Assembly: GCF_004349355.1 (NCBI RefSeq)
Contig: NZ_SMFK01000006.1
Span: forward strand, 1 to 64,000
Direction: 5' to 3'
DNA: 64,000 bases
Origin: Flavobacterium cellulosilyticum
Lineage (GTDB): Bacteria > Bacteroidota > Bacteroidia > Flavobacteriales > Flavobacteriaceae
In this document: piece after piece, positions 40,906-49,224 of the stretch
How positions within the stretch are numbered: position 1 is the first letter of the stretch
Layout of the letters: each line of letters starts with the position of its first letter
The notes under the pieces: generated by a model
Told to the model about the DNA's origin: nothing
Databases searched by the model: none
What the model saw: the letters and a program-made list of their open reading frames with translations, nothing else
Translations under genes and position numbers: made by a program

Positions 40906-41805
40906 ATGTCTAAAATATCAATAAAAGAAACGCAAAACCCTACTATTTTAAAATTTGAATTTGAAGATTTCATTACTCAAAACGAAAGTTTCGAATTTAA
41001 AAATATTGATGAAGCCCAAAATTCACCTTTGGCACAGCAATTATTTTATTTGCCATTTGTAAAAACAGTTTATATCTCTGCAAATTTTATTGCCATTGAA
41101 AAATTTAGTATAGTAGAATGGGAAGATGTTCAAGATGCTGTGGTGGAACAAATAGAACAATTTGTTGCTAATGGTGGAATTATAATTAAACCATCAGAAA
41201 ACAAAACAAAAAAACAGCCTGTAACCGTTTATGGCGAAACAACACCTAATCCTGCAGCATTAAAATTTGTGGTTAGCCGAATGTTGACAAAAAATGCAAT
41301 CGAATTTAAAAATATCGATGAAACCGCCGCATCACCTTTAGCAAAAGAATTATTCAAATTTCCTTATGTAAAAGAAGTGTTTATGGATGAAAACTACATT
41401 TCAATTACTAAGTACGAAGTCAACAACTGGCAAGAAATCACATTAGAATTGAGAACATTTATAAAACAATATATTGAAAATGGCGGAACTGTTCTTGACG
41501 AAAACTCAATAGCTGACAGAATTCAACAAGAATCAATCAAAACAGAAAATTTCGACAAATTAGATGTTACATCACAACAAATCATCAATATTTTAGAAGA
41601 ATATGTAAAACCAGCGGTTCAAGCAGATGGCGGAAATATTGCATTCAATTCTTATGACGAAGCAACTAAAACCGTTAATGTAACACTACAAGGCGCCTGT
41701 AGCGGCTGCCCATCATCTACTTTTACATTAAAAAGTGGAATTGAAAATATGTTAAAAAGCATGCTTAATGATGAAAGCATAATGGTTGAAGCTGTAAACG
41801 GCTAA
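40906..41805 (+). CDS. Nfu/NifU-type Fe-S scaffold with duplicated N-domain
   Basis: 299 residues. Two tandem Nfu_N domains (about 6-95: 'ETQNPTILKFEFEDFITQNE', 'SPLAQQLFYLPFVKTVYIS'; and about 105-190: 'ETTPNPAALKFVVSRML', 'SPLAKELFKFPYVKEVFM') are followed by the C-terminal NifU domain (about 220-299) with 'GACSGCPSSTFTLK', Cys265 and Cys268 as cluster ligands. It would assemble and pass on [4Fe-4S] clusters. Most bacterial Nfu have one N-domain or none, so the duplication is notable, though it recurs in Flavobacteriaceae. Monocistronic, followed by dodecin with its own promoter. Confidence 0.92.
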   Translation: MSKISIKETQNPTILKFEFEDFITQNESFEFKNIDEAQNSPLAQQLFYLPFVKTVYISANFIAIEKFSIVEWEDVQDAVVEQIEQFVANGGIIIKPSENKTKKQPVTVYGETTPNPAALKFVVSRMLTKNAIEFKNIDETAASPLAKELFKFPYVKEVFMDENYISITKYEVNNWQEITLELRTFIKQYIENGGTVLDENSIADRIQQESIKTENFDKLDVTSQQIINILEEYVKPAVQADGGNIAFNSYDEATKTVNVTLQGACSGCPSSTFTLKSGIENMLKSMLNDESIMVEAVNG

Positions 41806-41875
41806 TTTCAAAGACCAGAAATAAGTCATAACTTTCTGAATATAAATGATTTATAAATTATTTTTTGATAATTTA

Positions 41876-41907
41876 TTTTGAAAAGGCCGAAATATTAATT
41901 ATCTTTA
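41876..41907 (+). promoter_or_regulatory. Promoter of the dodecin gene
   Basis: TTTTG (41876-41880), 19-bp spacer, TATCTTTA (41900-41907); close to the Bacteroidota TTTG-N19-TAnnTTTG consensus, 24 bp before the ATG. One of the best promoters in the window. Confidence 0.7.
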
Positions 41908-41931
41908 ACTCTAATCATAAATCACAAAGAT

Positions 41932-42132
41932 ATGTCTGTATTAAAAGTAATCGAAATTCTTTCAAGTTCGTCAACTAGCTGGGAAGAGGCTACTCAGAAA
42001 GCAGTTGCTAAAGCTTCAAAATCGGTAAATAATATTCGTTCCGTTTATGTAAAAGAACAAACTGCAACAGTAAAAGAAGGTAAAGTAGTTGAATTTAGAG
42101 TCAATCTAAAATTAACATTTGAACTTGAATAA
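41932..42132 (+). CDS. Dodecin (flavin-binding dodecamer)
   Basis: 66 residues, the full dodecin length. 'VIEILSSSSTSWEEATQKAV' helix and 'SVYVKEQTATVKEGKVVEFRV' strands match the beta-alpha-beta-beta fold. The Trp in 'TSWEEA' is the residue that stacks on the flavin isoalloxazine rings in known dodecins. It stores or buffers flavins in the cytoplasm. Own promoter and own terminator (42153-42182), so expressed as a single unit. Confidence 0.93.
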   Translation: MSVLKVIEILSSSSTSWEEATQKAVAKASKSVNNIRSVYVKEQTATVKEGKVVEFRVNLKLTFELE

Positions 42133-42152
42133 TCAAATGCAATAAAACTATT

Positions 42153-42182
42153 TAAGCGTTTCATTTGAGACGCTTTTTTTTT
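42153..42182 (+). terminator. Terminator of the dodecin gene
   Basis: AAGCGTTTCA / TGAGACGCTT stem (one mismatch), TT loop, then eight to nine T. Confidence 0.9.
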
Positions 42183-42225
42183 GAATTTATTTATAGAAGC
42201 TTGTTGAACCAAAAACGAAATTCCT

Positions 42226-44241
42226 ATGAATGAACTTTCGCAAGAATCCAGTCCTTATTTATTACAACACGCGAATAATCCTGTAAATTGGAAAGCATGG
42301 AATCCTACTTCATTGGTAGAAGCTCAACAAGAAAATAAACTCATCATTGTCAGCATAGGATATTCGGCTTGCCATTGGTGTCACGTTATGGAACATGAAA
42401 GCTTCGAAGATCAAGAAGTCGCTAATGTTATGAATTCTAATTTCATCAACATTAAAGTCGATCGAGAAGAAAGACCCGATGTTGATGCCGTTTATATGAA
42501 AGCAGTGCAAATAATGATTCGTAGAGGTGGTTGGCCCTTAAACATAGTCACACTCCCAGATGGAAGACCTGTTTGGGGCGGCACATATTTCAAGAAAGAA
42601 GACTGGATTCAATCGCTAAACCAATTGCAGGAATTATATCAAACTACGCCTGAAAAAGTGATTGAATACGCCGAAAAATTACATCAAGGAATTCAATCTA
42701 TTAGTATAATTCAAAATACAAAAGTAGAAACAGTAATAAATCAAGAGGAAATTAGCCGATTAGTTGCAAATTGGAAAGAAGATTTTGATATGGATTTTGG
42801 AGGAATGGCACGTTCTCCGAAGTTTATGATGCCAAATAATTATCACTTTTTATTGCGATTTGCTTTCCAAAAAAAGGATATGACATTATTCGATTTTGTG
42901 AATCTAACCTTGACTCGAATGGCGTATGGAGGTATATTTGATACCGTTGATGGCGGGTTTTCACGATATTCAGTAGATAATAAATGGCATGTTCCCCATT
43001 TTGAAAAAATGCTGTATGACAATGGACAATTAGTTTCATTATATAGTGACGCCTATAAATTGACTGAAAATCCATTGTATAAGGAGGTCATCGAAAAAAC
43101 ACTTTCTTTTGTCGAAAGAGAATTAATGAATCCCGAAGGCGGCTTTTATTGTGCTCTAGACGCCGATAGTTTGAACAAAGAAAATCACTTAGAAGAAGGT
43201 GCTTTTTATGTCTGGACTATTCCCGAGTTGAAAACTATTATTGGAGCCGATTTCGAATTATTCAGCGAGGTTTTCAACATTAACACTTTTGGTTTATGGG
43301 AAGATGAAAATTATGTTTTGATTCAAAACAAAAGTCTAAATGACATTGCGATCAAAAATAACTACACTGTTTCTGATCTAAAAAACAAAAAGAAACTGTG
43401 GGAAAAAGCACTTCGCATCGAAAGAGAAAAACGATCAAAACCAAGATTGGATGATAAAAGTTTAACCTCCTGGAACGCACTAATGCTAAAAGGATATGTT
43501 GACGCTTACAAAGCTTTGGAAAACCCAACTTATTTAGAATTAGCTACTAAAAATGCCCAATTTATCATAACTAATTTATGGTCGATTGAAGGCTATTTAT
43601 GGCACAATTACAAAAACAAAAAAAGTACCATCAACGGATATTTAGAAGATTACAGCCTTTTAATTGCAGCACTTATTTCATTATACGAAGTGACTTTTGA
43701 TGAAAAATGGCTTATTAATGCCAAACAATTAATGGATTATAGTTTTGAGCATTTTTATGATAAGGATTCAGGTTATTTTACTTTTACTTCCAATTTGGAT
43801 GAAGCTTTGATAGCTCCTCATTTTGAAACAGAAGACAATGTAATTCCAGCATCAAATTCAGTTATGGCAAAAAACTTGTTTCATTTAAGTATTTATTTCG
43901 AGAATTCGCATTATGAAAAAACAAGTCAACAAATGCTTCAAAACATTTTACCTAATATTTCCTATCCATCAGCTTATTCCAATTGGATGGATTTGGCTTT
44001 GAGTTTTTCAGAAGAAAATAAAGAATTGGCTATTTGTGGAAATTTAGCATTGGATTATTCTAAGCAACTAAATAAACTATATTTTCCAAACATTGTTCTG
44101 GCTGGAACGAAAAAAGAATCTAACCTTCCCTTTTTAAAAAATCGTTTTAAAGAAACTGAAACCCTTTTTTATCTTTGTGAAAACAAAGCCTGTTTGGCTC
44201 CAGTTACTGATTTTCAGCAAATTATTAAAAACTTGCAATAG
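42226..44241 (+). CDS. YyaL/DUF255 thioredoxin-fold + six-hairpin protein
   Basis: 671 residues. The N-terminal DUF255 thioredoxin-like domain (about 1-165) has 'SACHWCHVMEHESF' (CxxC at Cys49 and Cys52) and 'DREERPDVDAVYM', 'GGWPLNIV', 'GGTYF'. The rest (about 190-670) is an (alpha/alpha)6 toroid like N-acylglucosamine epimerases or glycosidases ('SPKFMMPNNYHFLLR', 'DTVDGGFSRYSVDNKWHVPHF', 'HFEKMLYDNGQL', 'DDKSLTSWNALMLKGY'). Homologues (spermatogenesis-associated 20 in animals) have no settled activity. No signal peptide, so cytoplasmic. Confidence 0.92.
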   Translation: MNELSQESSPYLLQHANNPVNWKAWNPTSLVEAQQENKLIIVSIGYSACHWCHVMEHESFEDQEVANVMNSNFINIKVDREERPDVDAVYMKAVQIMIRRGGWPLNIVTLPDGRPVWGGTYFKKEDWIQSLNQLQELYQTTPEKVIEYAEKLHQGIQSISIIQNTKVETVINQEEISRLVANWKEDFDMDFGGMARSPKFMMPNNYHFLLRFAFQKKDMTLFDFVNLTLTRMAYGGIFDTVDGGFSRYSVDNKWHVPHFEKMLYDNGQLVSLYSDAYKLTENPLYKEVIEKTLSFVERELMNPEGGFYCALDADSLNKENHLEEGAFYVWTIPELKTIIGADFELFSEVFNINTFGLWEDENYVLIQNKSLNDIAIKNNYTVSDLKNKKKLWEKALRIEREKRSKPRLDDKSLTSWNALMLKGYVDAYKALENPTYLELATKNAQFIITNLWSIEGYLWHNYKNKKSTINGYLEDYSLLIAALISLYEVTFDEKWLINAKQLMDYSFEHFYDKDSGYFTFTSNLDEALIAPHFETEDNVIPASNSVMAKNLFHLSIYFENSHYEKTSQQMLQNILPNISYPSAYSNWMDLALSFSEENKELAICGNLALDYSKQLNKLYFPNIVLAGTKKESNLPFLKNRFKETETLFYLCENKACLAPVTDFQQIIKNLQ

Positions 44242-44290
44242 AATAAAAGAAATGTTTACTATTGTATAAAAATTTTAAAATTAAAGAAAC

Positions 44291-44815
44291 ATGGGAGTAA
44301 CATCATTTTTTAAAAATATTTTTGGTTCTGCTAAAGAAAAAGTAAGTGAGCTTGCAGACTTATCCGAAAATGCATTAGATCAAGCTAAAGAAGTTGCATC
44401 ACCAATTATAGAGAAAGCAGGCGATGCAATTGAGAATGCAGTAGATTCTGCAAAAGAAGTTGTCACGCCAATACTTCAAAAAGCAGGAGAAATGACAAAT
44501 CAAGCTAAAACATCAGCTACTGAATTTACTGATAAAGCTGGAGAGACTTTAGAACATGCTTTAGAAAAAGCAAAAACTACAGTAAGTGAGTATTCTGAAA
44601 AAATAGGAAATACCATTGGTGATATTGTAGAACAAACAAAAATAGCCGTAACTCCAATTCTAGAAAAAGCAGAAGAATTAGCAAATCAAGCAAAAAATAA
44701 TGCAAGTGAATTTTTAGAAAAAGCAGGAGAACTTGCTAAAAGTTCAATTGAAAGTGTAAAGGAAAAAGAAACAAAATTGAAGGGTGATTCAGAAACCACT
44801 AAAACTCTTGAATAA
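44291..44815 (+). CDS. Amphipathic repeat protein (LEA/apolipoprotein-like)
   Basis: 174 residues, no signal peptide. After a short 'MGVTSFFKNIFGSAKEKV' start the whole protein is repeats of an 11-residue type in longer blocks: 'AKEVASPIIEKAGDAIENA', 'AKEVVTPILQKAGEMTNQA', 'TKIAVTPILEKAEELANQA', each followed by 'K-ASEF-EKAGE-L'. Strong Lys/Glu/Ala periodicity and no Cys or Trp point to a long amphipathic helix, as in LEA group 3 or YtxH-like proteins. Such proteins often protect membranes or proteins in stress; this is inference. It lies next to an MscS channel gene, which would fit osmotic stress. Confidence 0.65.
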   Translation: MGVTSFFKNIFGSAKEKVSELADLSENALDQAKEVASPIIEKAGDAIENAVDSAKEVVTPILQKAGEMTNQAKTSATEFTDKAGETLEHALEKAKTTVSEYSEKIGNTIGDIVEQTKIAVTPILEKAEELANQAKNNASEFLEKAGELAKSSIESVKEKETKLKGDSETTKTLE

Positions 44816-44865
44816 TTAACAAAAGAAGAAACAGGATATTTATTTTTATAAAATAATTTTATTGG

Positions 44866-44873
44866 TATCTTTG
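44866..44873 (+). promoter_or_regulatory. -7 promoter box (TATCTTTG) of the mscS-like gene
   Basis: Perfect TAnnTTTG, 48 bp before the ATG at 44922. The predicted start of transcription falls just before the hairpin at 44886-44911. Confidence 0.55.
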
Positions 44874-44885
44874 CCACTTCAACCT

Positions 44886-44911
44886 ATCCCTCTCATTTGA
44901 GAGGGATTTTT
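44886..44911 (+). terminator. Terminator-like hairpin between promoter and start codon of the mscS-like gene
   Basis: Perfect 10-bp stem ATCCCTCTCA / TGAGAGGGAT with a TT loop and five T. It lies downstream of the -7 box and upstream of the ATG at 44922, so it would form at the very 5' end of the mRNA. Either it ends transcription of the preceding repeat-protein gene, or it acts in the leader. Confidence 0.65.
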
Positions 44912-44921
44912 ATTAGACAAA

Positions 44922-45743
44922 ATGAATCTCAACACCAATAATGTTAGCAGTTATGCTGATACTTTTATCAAAACATTAGTAGATTATTCGCCAAAAATAA
45001 TTTCAGCATTCATAATTCTATTCTTGGGACTTTATGCCATCAGGCTTATCAATAGAATCATTAGAAAAATAATGGTAAAGCGAGAATTAGACCCAACTTT
45101 GACTAATTTTTTAGCTGATATTTTACTTTGGGTTTTAAGAGTACTATTGTTCGTGTCTTTTATAGATAAACTAGGAATAGGAACCTCTTCTTTTGTCGCT
45201 ATCTTAGGGGCAATGGGACTTGCAGTAGGATTATCACTACAAGGTTCTCTATCTAATTTTGCTGGTGGAATGTTAATTATTGTTTTCAAACCGTTCAAAG
45301 TAGGTGATACTATCGAGGCTCAAGGTACTGTTGGAACAGTTAGTGAAATTCAAATATTTGTTACTAAATTAATTAATTCTAACAATCAAACCATTTTTAT
45401 TCCAAATGGTTCCTTGTCTAATGGTACAATCACCAACTATTCAATGCAAGGATCTCGAAGAGCAGATTTGACAATTGCTATATCTTATGACACCAATATC
45501 AAAAAAGCAAAAGAAATCATTTTTGAAGTTTTAAATAACAACCCAAAAATTCTAGAAACACCCGCAGCTACGGTTATTGTAAAGAATTTAAGCGAAAGCT
45601 CTATTGAATTAGCCGTTAGGCCTTGGGCAAAAATTGAAGATTTCTGGAATGTTTACTCTGACACATTAGAAAACTGTAAATCAGCATTTGATGTCGCAGG
45701 AATTGAAATACAACCTTTTGTAAAAGAATCTTCTAAGAAATAA
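44922..45743 (+). CDS. MscS-family mechanosensitive channel
   Basis: 273 residues, the size of E. coli MscS (286). Three transmembrane helices (about 22-42, 62-82, 88-115); TM3 carries the Gly/Ala pattern 'AMGLAVGLSLQGSLSNFAGG' that lines the pore. The beta domain has 'FKVGDTIEAQGTVGTVSEI' and 'TIFIPNGSLSNGTITNYS', and a C-terminal alpha/beta cage follows. Opens under membrane tension to release solutes after hypo-osmotic shock. Convergent with tsaB, only 4 bp apart. Confidence 0.95.
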   Translation: MNLNTNNVSSYADTFIKTLVDYSPKIISAFIILFLGLYAIRLINRIIRKIMVKRELDPTLTNFLADILLWVLRVLLFVSFIDKLGIGTSSFVAILGAMGLAVGLSLQGSLSNFAGGMLIIVFKPFKVGDTIEAQGTVGTVSEIQIFVTKLINSNNQTIFIPNGSLSNGTITNYSMQGSRRADLTIAISYDTNIKKAKEIIFEVLNNNPKILETPAATVIVKNLSESSIELAVRPWAKIEDFWNVYSDTLENCKSAFDVAGIEIQPFVKESSKK

Positions 45744-45747
45744 ACAA

Positions 45748-46416
45748 CTACTTCTTAGAAACAGTCATCATAAAATCTTTCAAATAATACGGCTCAAAAT
45801 AGGCGACATCTACGTTGTCGTTTTTTTTATATTTTCCAAAACTTAGCAAACTCATTTCATTAGCCGAAGGATATTTGATTCTTTCCAAAAAAATAAAATT
45901 TTCTTTATTTAAAACAGGTTTGCATTTCTCAGCACAATCACCCACAAAATAAAGTGTTTCATTCAATTTTTCAAAGGAATTTTCAGTGATTATTTCGGCT
46001 TGAACTTCTCTGATTTTTTCAAAATTAGGAGTGAAAATTGCACTATACACTTCCATTCTTCGGGCATCAAGCATAGGAATAATCAATCCACAAGAAATAG
46101 TCGCTTGAGAAGCCAACACTTGCAGTGTGTCAACTGCAATCAATGGAATATTCAAAGCAAAACACAATCCTTTAGCCGCAGAAACACCAATACGCAATCC
46201 CGTATAAGAACCTGGACCTTGACTCACAGCAATTGCCGATAAATCTTGAAAAGTGATTCCAGCTTCTATTATGATTTCTTCGATAAAAACGTGCAGTCGT
46301 TCCGCGTGAGAATAACCTTCTTCGGCAATTTCTTTGCAAATTATTGTTTTTCCTTCTTGTGCCAAAGCGACAGAACAATTCTTAGTAGCAGTTTCAATGT
46401 TTAATATGTAAGACAA
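45748..46416 (-). CDS. tsaB: TsaB, tRNA threonylcarbamoyladenosine (t6A) synthesis
   Basis: 222 residues. Partner of TsaD in making t6A37 on ANN-decoding tRNAs. ASKHA fold: 'LNIETATKNCSVALAQEGK' (phosphate 1), 'AVSQGPGSYTGLRIGVSAAKG' in two parts (family hallmark GPGSYTGLR), 'VDTLQVLASQA', 'MLDARRMEVYSAIF'. No O-sialoglycoprotease metal site, as expected for TsaB. Downstream of the efflux operon on the minus strand, separated by a 64-bp repeat-rich gap. Confidence 0.94.
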   Translation of the reverse strand: MSYILNIETATKNCSVALAQEGKTIICKEIAEEGYSHAERLHVFIEEIIIEAGITFQDLSAIAVSQGPGSYTGLRIGVSAAKGLCFALNIPLIAVDTLQVLASQATISCGLIIPMLDARRMEVYSAIFTPNFEKIREVQAEIITENSFEKLNETLYFVGDCAEKCKPVLNKENFIFLERIKYPSANEMSLLSFGKYKKNDNVDVAYFEPYYLKDFMMTVSKK

Positions 46417-46421
46417 AATGA

Positions 46422-46443
46422 GTTTAAGGTTTAAGGTTTAAGT
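46422..46443. repeat. GTTTAAG tandem repeat
   Basis: Three copies of GTTTAAG(G) between tsaB and the second adaptor gene; an intergenic microsatellite like those near clpP and clpX. Confidence 0.6.
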
Positions 46444-46480
46444 TTCTCTCGAATCTTTCTACCTGATTACTGATCACTGA

Positions 46481-47764
46481 TTACTTTTTAACTTCCTTTT
46501 CTATGGTCACTATGTCACCCGAATTTAAATCCTTAGAAACGGTGGCATAGGGTCCTGTAATGACAACATCTCCTTTTTTAAGTCCTGTAAGTACTTCGAT
46601 ATTGGCATCATCCTGAATACCTGTTTTGATGATTCGGATTTTAGCTTTATTACCTACTTTCACAAAAACACATTCCAATTTTTTATCGCTTTTTGGAACT
46701 GTGTTTTTATCGTCTATATCTTCAATTTTATACCCCTTAACAGCCGTTGTGTCTGATTTTATCACAACTGAACTGATTGGTACAGCCAAAACATTAGTTC
46801 TGGTTTTTGTATTAATATCAACTGTAGCAGTCATTCCTGGTCTAAAAGGAGAATAAGATACAGGTTTACCATCTAACAAAGCTTGATAAGATTCTTTTAA
46901 AATTCTAATTTTAACTTTAAAATTGGTTACTTGATCAGCAGTCAATGCAGAACTAGCAGAATTAGAAATACTGGTAACAACCCCTTTAAACTGTTTTTTC
47001 AAATAAGCATCCACTTCAACTTTTGCTTCATCACCTACTTTTATTTTCACAATGTCATTTTCGTTTACATCGACTTCCACTTCCATATTATTCAAATTGG
47101 CAACACGCAGAATTTCGGTACCAGCCATTTGTTGCGTTCCTAAAACACGTTCCCCCAATTCCACATTAAGTACAGAAATAGTTCCATCAGCAGGTGCATA
47201 AATAGTAGTTCTGCCCAAATTATCTCTAGCTTCATTTACAGTTGCCGAAGCACTTTGAACATTAAAATAGGCTGATTGTTTCGTTGCTTTTGCTACTTCA
47301 AAAGTAGCTATAGTTTTATCCCAATCAGACTTAGAAATAATTCCTTTATCGAACAAGGTTTTGTTTCTATCATAATTTGCTTTGGATTCTTTAAACGATG
47401 CCTCAGCTTGAGTTAATCCAGATTTTGTTCCAGATAAATTAGCAACCGATCTGTTTAATCCCGAAGTATATAAATCTGGATTTATTTTAACTAATAAATC
47501 TCCTTTCCTGACTACTTGCCCTTCTTTTATAGGTAAAGCAATAATTTCTCCGGAAACCATTGATGCTATTTTAACCTCAATTTCGGGTTGAATTTTCCCA
47601 GTTGCAGAAACTGTTTCTAAAATGGTCATAGTATTAACATTGGCAATTTCTACAGATTTACCATTGTCTTTATTTCCAATAACTCCTTTTTTTGATAGTA
47701 TTATTAATATAGCAATTATAACTATAGCACCGCTAATTAATAAATAAATGGATTTTTTTGACAT
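46481..47764 (-). CDS. Periplasmic adaptor protein 2 (MacA/HlyD-like)
   Basis: 427 residues. One N-terminal transmembrane helix (about 6-24), then the membrane-fusion fold: lipoyl half-motifs ('VKIASMVSGEIIALPIKEGQ', 'TIYAPADGTISVLNVELGER'), a coiled-coil hairpin (about 105-180), a beta-barrel ('EVEVDVNENDIVKIKVGDE') and a membrane-proximal domain ('RIIKTGIQDDANIEVLTGLK'). It bridges an inner-membrane transporter and a TolC-type channel. Last gene of the six-gene efflux operon, 6 bp after the TolC gene. That the operon holds two adaptors suggests a hetero-oligomeric or second complex. Confidence 0.92.
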   Translation of the reverse strand: MSKKSIYLLISGAIVIIAILIILSKKGVIGNKDNGKSVEIANVNTMTILETVSATGKIQPEIEVKIASMVSGEIIALPIKEGQVVRKGDLLVKINPDLYTSGLNRSVANLSGTKSGLTQAEASFKESKANYDRNKTLFDKGIISKSDWDKTIATFEVAKATKQSAYFNVQSASATVNEARDNLGRTTIYAPADGTISVLNVELGERVLGTQQMAGTEILRVANLNNMEVEVDVNENDIVKIKVGDEAKVEVDAYLKKQFKGVVTSISNSASSALTADQVTNFKVKIRILKESYQALLDGKPVSYSPFRPGMTATVDINTKTRTNVLAVPISSVVIKSDTTAVKGYKIEDIDDKNTVPKSDKKLECVFVKVGNKAKIRIIKTGIQDDANIEVLTGLKKGDVVITGPYATVSKDLNSGDIVTIEKEVKK

Positions 47765-47770
47765 TTTAAT

Positions 47771-49141
47771 TTAGTTTTTAAGGATTGGAATTCCAAAATA
47801 GAATTCTAGTATTTTTATTTTGAAAATGTAATCGTATTTTGATCTCAAAACATCTGATTGAGCATTCGAAAGTAATGTTTGAGATTGATTAAAATCGAAA
47901 GAGTTCATCATTCCCACTGCATATTTTTCTTTGGCATAATTATAAGCTTCTTGTCTTGCTTCTAGAGCCACGAGTGAGGATTCATAGGCATTCAAACCTC
48001 CTTTAGCATCCGTAAAAGCGGTGTAAACATTTCTTTGCAAATCCAATTCTTGTTGTTCTACCACAATTTTTGACTTTTCTAAATTTACTTTGGAACGCTC
48101 CACATTATTTTTTGCTGAAAATCCATTAAAAATAGGAATGGATAATTGCGCACCAAAAGACTGCCCTTTATTATTGCCAAATTGTTCGAAAAAAGGAGCT
48201 GGACTTTTTGTTCCAATTAATTTACCTGACGCATCAAAATCAGGAACATCAGCATAAGAAACTCTAGAATTAAAATTATAAAAACCTCTCAAATTGGGTT
48301 GAAAACCTCCTTTGGCGATAGCAACATTCTTCTCGGCAATTTCTAAATTGGTTTGGGCAATTTTCAGAACTGTTCTAGTTTCTTTTGCTTTATCATAAAT
48401 AATCAAAGGTGTTTGTGACAAAATGTTGTTTTCGTCTTTGGCAGTAGTTTCATCAGTTATTTCAAAATTTTCAAAATCCTTAAGTTGCAACAATTGAGTT
48501 AAACTTAATTTAGAAATTAACAAAGCATTTTCAGCAGTGATAACCTTTTGATTGTCTAAAGCCACAGTTGCTTTTATGTCTAATAAATCGCCACGAGGAA
48601 CAGAACCGGCTTTTACTAATTCTTCAGAACGCGACAATTGTTTTTCATTGATGGCTTTTTGATCCAATTGAACTTTTAAATTCTCCTTATTAAACAGTAC
48701 TTGCAAGAAAGCGTTCGCAACATTAAGCGCAATATCTTCTTGCATTTTTAATAATTGATATTTTGCAGCTACTAACGATAGATTTGCTTTTCTAAGCGTA
48801 TTTTGGTTTTGCAATCCTTTATAGATATCCACACTAACATTTGCACCGGCCGAAGTAAACTGTGTGGTTTGATTTCGTAAAAGCCCTGTTGTAATATCCT
48901 GATTTAAACCAATATTCCAAGAATGAGAGGCATTAGCATTTAGTGAAGGTAGAAAACTCCCAAAAGCTCCTTTTCTATCAATGGCTGCAGTTTCTGAATC
49001 TAATTGAGTTTGTTTGATTGTAATATTATTATCAACAGCATATCTAACACATTCTTCTAAAGTCCATTTTTTTGTTTGTGCTTTAAGTGACAAACCAATT
49101 AGCAAAATAAAAACGAGACTGATACAACTATTCTTTTTCAT
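47771..49141 (-). CDS. TolC-family outer-membrane channel
   Basis: 456 residues from ATG 49141; the open frame extends 11 codons upstream, but 'MKKNSCISLVFILLIGLSLK' is a clean signal peptide (cleaved after KAQ). Two OEP repeats (about 35-230 and 250-450) with the usual long helices: 'WTLEECVRYAVDNNITIKQ' start, 'ADVPDFDASGKL' loop, and the repeat-2 turn 'EKYAVGMMNSFDFNQSQTLL'. Forms the trimeric exit duct for the ABC/adaptor pumps on either side. Between the two adaptor genes. Confidence 0.94.
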   Translation of the reverse strand: MKKNSCISLVFILLIGLSLKAQTKKWTLEECVRYAVDNNITIKQTQLDSETAAIDRKGAFGSFLPSLNANASHSWNIGLNQDITTGLLRNQTTQFTSAGANVSVDIYKGLQNQNTLRKANLSLVAAKYQLLKMQEDIALNVANAFLQVLFNKENLKVQLDQKAINEKQLSRSEELVKAGSVPRGDLLDIKATVALDNQKVITAENALLISKLSLTQLLQLKDFENFEITDETTAKDENNILSQTPLIIYDKAKETRTVLKIAQTNLEIAEKNVAIAKGGFQPNLRGFYNFNSRVSYADVPDFDASGKLIGTKSPAPFFEQFGNNKGQSFGAQLSIPIFNGFSAKNNVERSKVNLEKSKIVVEQQELDLQRNVYTAFTDAKGGLNAYESSLVALEARQEAYNYAKEKYAVGMMNSFDFNQSQTLLSNAQSDVLRSKYDYIFKIKILEFYFGIPILKN

Positions 49142-49224
49142 ATTATTTGAATAAAAACGTAGTGATAAACACAACGCAAATTTAACACTTTTTTTAAGAT
49201 TGAAATTCGTTTTAAACTACAATC

